In this document: piece after piece, positions 57,753 to 64,000 of the stretch
How the letters are laid out: every line of letters starts with the position of its first letter
Position numbering within the stretch: position 1 is the stretch's first letter
NCBI GenBank assembly: GCA_963845485.1
Contig: CAWJSI010000017.1
Location: forward strand, 62,001-126,000
Origin: Bog-756 sp963845485
Lineage (GTDB): Bacteria; Actinomycetota; Acidimicrobiia; Acidimicrobiales; RAAP-2
Direction of reading: 5' to 3'
DNA: 64,000 bases
Notes under the pieces: model-generated
The model's database searches: none
What the model saw: the letters and a program-made list of their open reading frames with translations, nothing else
What the model was told of the DNA's origin: nothing
Program-made: the position numbers and the translations under genes

Positions 57753-59068
57753 GAGGCCAGGAAGGCGGCGAAGCGGGACTTGCCGACGTCGTCGAGGACC
57801 ACCTGGATCCGGGTGGACTCCTCGCCGGCCTCTTCGCCCACGATCTCGCCCTCGCGGTGCACGGCGGCCAGTACGTCACCCCGGGCCCACGGGATGAGCA
57901 GCTCCACCACCCGGTCGCCGACCCGGAGTCGGTCCCCCATGGCCTGGAGCAGCTCGGGAATGCCCCGACCCGTGCGGGCCGAGACCATGATGGAACCCTC
58001 GTGGGCGGCCATCAGCCGGCGCGCCTCCTCACCGATCCCCCCGTCTCGCTGCTCCCCGGCCAGGATGGCGTCGACCTTGTTGACTACGAGGAGCTCGGGC
58101 AGGCCGTCGGCACCGATCTCGGCGAGGACGGTGCGCACCGCGTCAACCTGGCCCTCGAGGTCGGGGGCCGAGCCGTCGACCACGTGGAGGATGAGGTCAG
58201 ACTCCCCCACCTCTTCCAGGGTGGAGCGAAACGCCTCCACCACCTGGTGGGGCAGTTTGCGGACGAATCCCACCGTGTCGGTGACGAGCACGGTCTCCCC
58301 GCCCGGTAGGTCGAGCTGGCGGGTGCGGGGGTCGAGGGTCGAGAACAGCCGGTTCTGGACGAGCACGTCCGAACCGCACACGCGATTGAGCAAGGTCGAC
58401 TTGCCGGCGTTCGTGTACCCGACCAACGACACCGTCCGCTGGCGCGACCGGGCCCGGCCCTTGCGCTGGGTGCGCCTGGTCCGGGCCAACCGCCCGAGAT
58501 CGGCCTCCAGTCGGGTCATGCGCTGCACCAATCGCCGACGGTCGACCTCGAGGGCCGTCTCCCCGGGCCCCCGGGTGCCGATGCCACCGGCCTGCTGACT
58601 GAAGCTGCGACCCCGTCCCCGGAGCCGGGGCAGGCGGTAGCGGAGGAGGGCCAGCTCGACTTGGGCCCGGCCCTCGGGGGTGCGGGCGTTCTGGGCGAAG
58701 ATGTCGAGGATCACCGCGGTGCGGTCGATGGCCGTCCGGCCCAGAATCTTCTCCAGGTTGCGTTGCTGGGCGGGCGAGAGGTCGTCGTCGAACACGACCG
58801 TGTCGGCGTCCACGGCCAGGCACACCGACAGCAGCTCGTCGGCCTTGCCCCGTCCGAGATAGGTGGCCGGGTCGGGTGTGGTCCGCCGCTGGACGATCCG
58901 CTCCATCACGTCCGCCCCCGCCGTGTTCACCAGCAGTTCGAGCTCGTCGAGGCCGGCCTCGGTGGCGGCCAGCGTGGACTGGGGAAAGGTGACCCCGACC
59001 AGGACGATGCGCTCCCGGACGGTCCGGGAGATCAGGGTGTCGGTGAACGCCGAGTCGTTCGGGGTCAC
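57749..59068 (-). CDS. hflX: GTPase HflX
   Basis: 439-aa ribosome-associated GTPase that splits stalled ribosomes. The N-terminal domain (about 1-190) contains YLGRGKADEL and FDDDLSPAQQRNLEK, followed by RLRGRGRSFSQQAGGIGTRGPGE. G1 is VGYTNAGKSTLLNRV (about 212-226), G3 DTVGFV, G4 NKVD (about 322). GTG 59068 overlaps the dapF stop; an upstream open frame to 59299 is a shadow of dapF. The gene interrupts the dap genes, as often found beside miaA. Confidence 0.93.
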   Translation of the reverse strand: MTPNDSAFTDTLISRTVRERIVLVGVTFPQSTLAATEAGLDELELLVNTAGADVMERIVQRRTTPDPATYLGRGKADELLSVCLAVDADTVVFDDDLSPAQQRNLEKILGRTAIDRTAVILDIFAQNARTPEGRAQVELALLRYRLPRLRGRGRSFSQQAGGIGTRGPGETALEVDRRRLVQRMTRLEADLGRLARTRRTQRKGRARSRQRTVSLVGYTNAGKSTLLNRVCGSDVLVQNRLFSTLDPRTRQLDLPGGETVLVTDTVGFVRKLPHQVVEAFRSTLEEVGESDLILHVVDGSAPDLEGQVDAVRTVLAEIGADGLPELLVVNKVDAILAGEQRDGGIGEEARRLMAAHEGSIMVSARTGRGIPELLQAMGDRLRVGDRVVELLIPWARGDVLAAVHREGEIVGEEAGEESTRIQVVLDDVGKSRFAAFLAS

Positions 59069-59928
59069 GCGGCACGCCCGGCCAGCGCGGCCAGCAGCTC
59101 GGTCGGCACATCGACCTCGGCCACAAAGACCACCGGGCCGCTCAGCACGGCCCCGTCGGGACGCAGTTCGACACCGAGGGTGCCGCCGGGATTGCCCACG
59201 TCGACGGTGGTGCCCACCTGGCCCCAGTGATGGGCCGCGGCGGCCGAGGCGACACTCCCGGTACCGCAGGCCAGCGTCTCGCCCACGCCCCGTTCCCACA
59301 CCCGCAGGGTCAAGGTGTCCGCTCCGGGTCCCACGGCGACGAACTCCACGTTCACGCCCTCGGGGAACTCGACTTGGATGGCCGAGCCCTGCTCGGCCAC
59401 GTCGACCGCCACGGGGTCGACGACCTCCAGCACGAGGTGGGGGTTGCCCACGTCCACCAGCACCGCTCGGGTCACATCGGGCCGGGCCGGCTGCTCGGGG
59501 CCGAGGCGGACCATCCCCATGTCCACCGAGGCCCAGTCCGGTCCGCCGTCCACGGCCCGGCGGTAGGCCACCGACCGGACCCCGCCGGGGGTGGCCACCG
59601 TGAACGTGGGCGCGGTCACCAGGCCGGCCCGCAGAGCGGCCTGGGCCAGACAGCGCATGCCGTTCCCGCTCATCTCGGCCGTGCCCCCGTCGGCGTTGGT
59701 GAGATCCATCGTGAGGTCGGCCCCCTCGGTGCCGGCCAGGATCCTGATCAGCCCGTCGGCGCCCACGCCGAGGCGGCGGTGGCAGAGGAGTCGGACCGCA
59801 TCGGGCCCGAGGCCCCGCTGATCATCCAGGTCCACGAGGACGAGGAAGTCGTTTCCCGCGCCCTGGTGCTTGGTCAGGGACAGGGACTCATAGGTCGGAT
59901 CGGTCGGGGTCATCTCGTGCTGGTTCAT
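59065..59928 (-). CDS. dapF: Diaminopimelate epimerase
   Basis: 287-aa cofactor-independent racemase converting L,L-DAP to meso-DAP. Catalytic Cys are in MSGNGMRCLAQAAL (about 87-100) and ETLACGTGSVASAAA (about 213-227), with GAGNDFLVL near residue 25. ATG 59928 overlaps the miaA stop (ATGA). It supplies the substrate of the meso-DAP-type MurE in this window. Confidence 0.95.
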   Translation of the reverse strand: MNQHEMTPTDPTYESLSLTKHQGAGNDFLVLVDLDDQRGLGPDAVRLLCHRRLGVGADGLIRILAGTEGADLTMDLTNADGGTAEMSGNGMRCLAQAALRAGLVTAPTFTVATPGGVRSVAYRRAVDGGPDWASVDMGMVRLGPEQPARPDVTRAVLVDVGNPHLVLEVVDPVAVDVAEQGSAIQVEFPEGVNVEFVAVGPGADTLTLRVWERGVGETLACGTGSVASAAAAHHWGQVGTTVDVGNPGGTLGVELRPDGAVLSGPVVFVAEVDVPTELLAALAGRAA

Positions 59929-60953
59929 TCTCGCACCCCCGGAACGGCCCCGGGGACTGTCCTCAGGGCGGCCACGACGGCATCGACCGGATCGTCACCG
60001 CCCGCCAACCAGAGGATACGGGGATCTCGTCGGAACCACGCTCGCTGTCGCCGGGCAAAGGTACGGGTCCGCTGGATGGCGAGCTCCACGGCATCGCCCA
60101 GGGCCACCCCGTCCTCGATATGGGCGAGCAGCTCCCGGTAGCCGAGGGCCTGGCGGGCCGTGCGGGACATCCCCCCGGGCCGGCCCACCAGGGTACGGAC
60201 CTCGTCGAGCAGGCCCGCGTCCATCAGCAGCTCGAAGCGCTCGGCGATGCGCACGTCGAGGATGTCGGCGCCCGGGTCCAGGCCCACGAGCGTGACCTGG
60301 CTGGGCGGATAAGTCTCCAGGCCGGGGCCGAAGGTGGAGAACGGCTGGCCTGAGCCCATGGTGACCTCGAGGGCCCGCACCAGACGCCGTTCGTTGGTTG
60401 CCTCGATGCGACCGGCAGCCACCGGGTCGGCGGCGGCGAGCCGGTCGTGGAACCGGCGGAGGGCACCCTGGCGTTCGGCGCTCCCCTCGGGACCGGTCCG
60501 GTCGAGCTCGGCGATGAGGGTGGCGGCCACCTCGGAATAGCGACCCGGGAACCGGAGGTCGTCCACGACCGAGCGTAGGTACAGACCCGTCCCACCCACC
60601 AGCAGGGCGGCGTTGCCGCGTCCGGCGATGCCCTCGAGGGCGAGGAGGGCGGCTCCTTGGAACCGCTGCACGGTGAACTCATCGGACGGCTCGACCAGGT
60701 CGACGAGATGGTAGGGGACCCGGGCCCGGACCTCGGCAGTCGGCTTGGCCGTTCCGATGTCCATACCCCGGTAGACGGCCATGGAGTCGACCGAGACCAA
60801 CTCCACCCCCGGGGACCCGTAAGTGGTGTCGTTCATCCGGGCCGCGACGGCCAGGGCCACGGCTGACTTGCCCGACGCCGTGGGTCCGACCAGGCTCACC
60901 ACCGACGAGCCGGTCGGCGCGGGCCCGGGGCCCGGCCCGTCAGCTGCCGGCAA
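59925..60953 (-). CDS. miaA: tRNA dimethylallyltransferase MiaA
   Basis: 342-aa enzyme adding dimethylallyl to A37 of tRNAs reading U-starting codons. P-loop SLVGPTASGKSAVALA (about 19-34), VDSMAVYRGMDIGTAKP (about 54-70), HHLVDLVEPSDEFTV-type segment (HLVDLVEPSDE) and QRTRTFARRQRAWFRRDPRI (about 296-315). It overlaps miaB by 14 bp. MiaA acts directly before MiaB in the ms2i6A pathway, so the overlap is functionally sensible. Confidence 0.95.
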   Translation of the reverse strand: MPAADGPGPGPAPTGSSVVSLVGPTASGKSAVALAVAARMNDTTYGSPGVELVSVDSMAVYRGMDIGTAKPTAEVRARVPYHLVDLVEPSDEFTVQRFQGAALLALEGIAGRGNAALLVGGTGLYLRSVVDDLRFPGRYSEVAATLIAELDRTGPEGSAERQGALRRFHDRLAAADPVAAGRIEATNERRLVRALEVTMGSGQPFSTFGPGLETYPPSQVTLVGLDPGADILDVRIAERFELLMDAGLLDEVRTLVGRPGGMSRTARQALGYRELLAHIEDGVALGDAVELAIQRTRTFARRQRAWFRRDPRILWLAGGDDPVDAVVAALRTVPGAVPGVRE

Positions 60954-62397
60954 CCGGGATGCGGGTCCGATGCGAGGGTGGGGCCGTCACTTCGAGAAGC
61001 ACCCCGGACAGGTGGTGCCGGGCGGCGTCCACCACCTCGACGATGGCGTAGGAGCCCTCCCGCGGCGGCCTGACCCCGGCGCTGTCGAAGTGGACCAGTT
61101 TGTTCTGGCCGGTCCGCCCGGTGATCACCGACGGGTTGCGCTTCGAGGGGCCCTCGACGATGACCTCCTCCCGGCGGCCGATACGACTGCGGTGGTGTAG
61201 GGCCGCGGACCGCTCCACCACGGTCCGAAGCCGCTCGAAGCGCTCGGCCACCACCTCGGAGGGGACGAACCGCTCCGTCATGGCCGCCGCCCGGGTCCCG
61301 GGGCGGGGCGAGAAGATGAAGGTGTAGGCGCTGTCGTAGGACGCCTCGGCCGCCACCTCGAGGGTCCGTTCGAAGTCGTCGTCGGTCTCCCCGGGGAACC
61401 CGACGATGATGTCGGTGGTGACGGCGAGATCAGGGATGGCGGCCCGGGCTGCGGCCAGCCGCGTGAGGTAGCGCTCCGCCGTGTAGCCCCTACGCATGGC
61501 CGCCAGTACCGCGTCGCTCCCCGACTGGAGAGGCAGGTGGAGGTGATCGCAGACCTCGTCGGTTTCGGCCATGGCCGCGATGGTCTCGGGTCGCAGGTCC
61601 TTTGGGTGGGGACTGGTGAACCGCACCCGCCGGATGCCGTCAACCGCGCCAACCGCTCGGAGCAGGTCGGCAAAGAGCGGGCGGCGGCGGGTGAGGTCCC
61701 GGCCGTAGGAGTTGACGTTCTGGCCCAGCAGGCTGACTTCGGTGACTCCCCGGGCGGCCAATGAGCGCACCTCGCCGACCAGTTCGTCGAAGGGACGTGA
61801 GACCTCGCCCCCCCGCACCGAGGGCACGATGCAAAAGGCACACGAGTTGTCGCACCCCATCTGAATGGTGACCCAGGCGGCGTAGGGCAGGTCTCGGACG
61901 GCGTTGAGGGCGGCTACCTGTTGGTCGCCGCCGGTTGGGTCGTCCCCTTCGAGCGGCCCGTCGAGGATCTCGACCACAGGACCCGTTCGGGCGGCCCGGG
62001 CCAACAGCTCGGGGGCCCGTCCGAGATTATGGGTGCCGAAGACCACATCGACGTGGGCGGCGCGCTCCCTGATCCGTTCGCCGTCCATCTGGGCCAGGCA
62101 CCCGCCCACGGCGATCTGCATGTCGGGCCGGCTCTCCCGCAGCGTCTTCAGGTTGCCGAGGTGGCCGTAGAACTTGTTGTCGGCGTTCTCACGGATGCAA
62201 CACGTGTTGAACACCACGAGGTCGGCCGATTCGAGGTCCGAGGTGGCCACCATCCCGTCGGCCACGAGCGCCCCGGCCAGGCGCTCCGAGTCGTGCTCGT
62301 TCATCTGGCAGCCGAACGTGCGGATGTGGAAGGTCCGCGCCGGCGGCTCGGCGACGCCCGGCGCCTCGAGCGGTGGCGCGGCATCCGGGGTGGTCAC
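60940..62397 (-). CDS. miaB: MiaB, tRNA-2-methylthio-N6-dimethylallyladenosine synthase
   Basis: 485-aa radical-SAM methylthiotransferase. The N-terminal UPF0004 domain holds the auxiliary [4Fe-4S] Cys (TFGCQMNEHDSERL about 28-41, then CCIRENAD and GGCLAQ). The radical-SAM Cx3Cx2C is GCDNSCAFCIVPSVRGGE (about 180-197), and a C-terminal TRAM domain covers about 400-475 (VIVEGPSKRNPSVITGRTGQN). Full length and complete motifs. Confidence 0.96.
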   Translation of the reverse strand: MTTPDAAPPLEAPGVAEPPARTFHIRTFGCQMNEHDSERLAGALVADGMVATSDLESADLVVFNTCCIRENADNKFYGHLGNLKTLRESRPDMQIAVGGCLAQMDGERIRERAAHVDVVFGTHNLGRAPELLARAARTGPVVEILDGPLEGDDPTGGDQQVAALNAVRDLPYAAWVTIQMGCDNSCAFCIVPSVRGGEVSRPFDELVGEVRSLAARGVTEVSLLGQNVNSYGRDLTRRRPLFADLLRAVGAVDGIRRVRFTSPHPKDLRPETIAAMAETDEVCDHLHLPLQSGSDAVLAAMRRGYTAERYLTRLAAARAAIPDLAVTTDIIVGFPGETDDDFERTLEVAAEASYDSAYTFIFSPRPGTRAAAMTERFVPSEVVAERFERLRTVVERSAALHHRSRIGRREEVIVEGPSKRNPSVITGRTGQNKLVHFDSAGVRPPREGSYAIVEVVDAARHHLSGVLLEVTAPPSHRTRIPVAGS

Positions 62398-62442
62398 CGT
62401 CCCAGGATACGACCACCGGGCCGGACGGCCTGACCGGGTCGC

Positions 62443-63324
62443 CTACGCCTCGTCAGCGAAGTCGAACAGCTCCCCGGTCCGGTCGAGGATCAGTCCGTGC
62501 ATGTCGGGATGGAGGATCAGGACCTGACCGGGCAGATCGGCCTGGTCGAGGGCGGCGATGGCGGCGGCCTGGACCTTGTGGGCGTCGGTGCCGTGAGCGA
62601 TCCCGAGCAGCGAGGGTCCCGCCCCCGACCAGCAGACGGCCAGCGCCCCGCCGGCGGTCATCTCGGCCAGGAGCTTCGGGGCGGCGGGGAACAGGGGGCT
62701 GCGGTAGTCCTGGTGCAGCCGGTCCTCGGTGGCCTCGGGGATGAGCACCCGGCTGTCGGCCAGGCCGGCGATGAGCAGCGCCATGCGTGAGAGGTTGAAC
62801 GCCGCACTGCCCCGGCTCACCTCGCTCGGGAGCGCCTGGCGGGCCCGGGCCGTGGACAGGGTCACGTCGGGGACGATGACCACGAAGGCCAAGCTCACGT
62901 CGAGTGGGAGCCGAACGGCGTGCACGCCTCCTTTCACCCGGGCGGCGGCCACGAGCCCTCCGACCATGGAGGCGGCGGCATTGTCGGGATGCCCGTCCAT
63001 CTGGGCGGCCACGGCCAACGGGTCGCTGGCCCCGGCGGCGGCGGCGGCGGCCACCGCCAATGCGGCCGACGATCCGAGGCCACGGGCGATGGGTATCTGG
63101 GACTTCACGGTGATCGACAGCCGGTCGGTGCCGGCCACGTCGATGGCCACCCGGGCCGCCAGGTGCGAGGGGTCGTCGGAGAGCCCGGCTCCCTCACCCT
63201 CGGACCGGACGATCAGCCGGGACGCCGGCTCCACCTCCACTTCGACGTACCGGTCGAGGGCGATGGCCAAGGTGTCGAAGCCCGGTCCGAGGTTGGCCGA
63301 CGACGCTGGTACCCGTGCACGCAC
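62443..63324 (-). CDS. thrB: Homoserine kinase
   Basis: 293-aa GHMP kinase, GTG start. VRARVPASSANLGPGFDTLAIAL-type N-terminus, the ATP motif IPIARGLGSSAALAVAAA (about 76-93), DGHPDNAAASMVGGLV (about 107-122) and a GHMP C-terminal ACWSGAGPSLLGI-like segment (AVCWSGAGPSLLGIA). It phosphorylates homoserine for threonine synthesis. thrC and hom are not in the window on this side, so its partners probably lie beyond the end or elsewhere. Confidence 0.94.
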   Translation of the reverse strand: MRARVPASSANLGPGFDTLAIALDRYVEVEVEPASRLIVRSEGEGAGLSDDPSHLAARVAIDVAGTDRLSITVKSQIPIARGLGSSAALAVAAAAAAGASDPLAVAAQMDGHPDNAAASMVGGLVAAARVKGGVHAVRLPLDVSLAFVVIVPDVTLSTARARQALPSEVSRGSAAFNLSRMALLIAGLADSRVLIPEATEDRLHQDYRSPLFPAAPKLLAEMTAGGALAVCWSGAGPSLLGIAHGTDAHKVQAAAIAALDQADLPGQVLILHPDMHGLILDRTGELFDFADEA

Positions 63325-63413
63325 ACGGACACGGTAGTCCGAGCCGTCACACGCGAGCGGTTTCTGCCCACCTCACCCCGGGCAGACCGGATTCGGTGCC
63401 CTCCCGGTCGGGG

Positions 63414-64000
63414 TCATCCGTGGACGAGTCGCCACCACCACGACGGCTCGGGCACGGTGGCCTCGAGGGTCAAGGGAACGAGCTCGGTCTGGGTACCGAG
63501 GGTGAACCGCGCTGTGCCGGCCAGACTCCCACGCTTCCCGCCGGGGGCCACGGCGTGGAGGGTACTGGTGGCCGTGACCTGTTGGCCGGGCCAACCGACC
63601 AGCGAGGCCGACTCCTTCGCCACCACGGCCACCCGGTGCTGTTCGCCCCCCCACTGGGCAGTCGCCGTGCCCATCGTGGCCCCCGCCGTCGCCACCGGTA
63701 CGGCCACTACGCCGGCCATGGCGGCTCGGAGGAGGGCATCGGCCACGGGCTGGGTGTACTTGAGGGGGTCAGGCACCTGGAGATCGCTGATCGGGATGGT
63801 GGTCGTCGTGGTGGGGGGCGGTGGTGCCGTCGTCGGAGGGGCGGCCGTCGTCGGGGGGGCCACGGCCCCCGGTGCCAACGGGGCGGTGGTCGTGGTGGGT
63901 GCGGGCTTCGGGGCTGTCGTGGTCGTGGTGGGAGGCACGATGGGCGGCGGCGTCGGCTGTCCGAGGACGGCCTCCAGCACCAGGACCGAGTGGCCCCCCA
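63414..64000 (-). CDS. C-terminal part of a probable secreted D,D-carboxypeptidase (partial)
   Basis: The frame enters at the window end and closes at 63414, about 195 codons. The first visible residues, GGHSVLVLEAVLGQP, look like the end of an S11-type D-Ala-D-Ala carboxypeptidase catalytic domain. A Thr/Pro-rich linker (runs of T and P for about 50 residues) follows, then a C-terminal beta-rich domain ending TVPEPSWWWRLVHG. The active-site Ser-x-x-Lys and KTG lie outside the window, so family assignment is tentative. Confidence 0.6.
   Translation of the reverse strand, partial: GGHSVLVLEAVLGQPTPPPIVPPTTTTTAPKPAPTTTTAPLAPGAVAPPTTAAPPTTAPPPPTTTTTIPISDLQVPDPLKYTQPVADALLRAAMAGVVAVPVATAGATMGTATAQWGGEQHRVAVVAKESASLVGWPGQQVTATSTLHAVAPGGKRGSLAGTARFTLGTQTELVPLTLEATVPEPSWWWRLVHG

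Overview
The window is a dense, very GC-rich (about 70%) bacterial chromosome segment with GTG/TTG starts and many 1-14 nt stop/start overlaps. The gene content points to a high-GC actinobacterium, most likely class Acidimicrobiia: a Bpa-type proteasome activator, DUF3040, a SepF/DivIVA/YggT block beside ftsZ, an F420/LLM oxidoreductase, menaquinone genes, a meso-DAP-type MurE and actinobacterial LexA boxes. The assignment to Acidimicrobiia is inference from gene order and protein style. No phage, insertion sequence, CRISPR, rRNA or tRNA was seen.

Layout. (1) 1-5071: menaquinone genes menD (cut by the window start), menH, menA, menB and menE, in divergent and convergent pairs; menC and menF are absent here. 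(2) 5068-12106: an SDR, then a plus-strand run of two amidohydrolase-fold proteins, an LLM-type oxidoreductase, a GlcD-like FAD oxidase and a ThDP enzyme. This looks like a catabolic or 2-oxoacid module of unknown substrate and is the most accessory-looking part. (3) 12398-16987: YyaL/DUF255, a hypothetical protein, an alkaline-phosphatase-fold protein and Bpa. (4) 17183-25285: dnaE, a hypothetical protein, an Rrf2 regulator, a channel-like membrane protein, a histidine phosphatase and a group-2 sigma factor.

(5) 25373-45685, all on the minus strand: mraZ, rsmH, ftsL, ftsI, murE, mraY, ftsW, murG, murC, murB, ftsQ, ftsZ, pgeF, yggS, sepF, yggT, divIVA, a DksA/TraR protein, lspA and rluD. This is the division and cell-wall (dcw) cluster plus its usual actinobacterial downstream block. 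murF and murD are missing from their normal slots. The murD slot holds a strong hairpin and a triplicated 21-bp repeat. A promoter with overlapping MraZ boxes lies before mraZ, and a second TTGACC-type promoter lies before ftsZ.

(6) 46056-53498: a lipoate ligase-like protein, an HNH protein, a small hypothetical protein, a ROK kinase, DUF3040, dinB, a PIG-L deacetylase, nrdR, a LysM protein, and divergent lexA behind four LexA-box-like sites. (7) 53512-64000, minus strand: an aldo/keto reductase, dapE, dapD, dapC, hflX, dapF, miaA, miaB, thrB and the 3' end of a probable D,D-carboxypeptidase. dapF/C/D/E supply meso-diaminopimelate by the succinylase route, which fits the DNPR motif in MurE.

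Most of the window is conserved housekeeping. The points I would look at again are the broken dcw cluster, a possible CTG start for pgeF that overlaps the ftsZ stop, the open 146-codon frame between mraZ and rsmH, a metal-ligand-poor amidohydrolase paired with a more canonical one, the lexA box array, and structured leaders upstream of the DUF255 and LLM genes.
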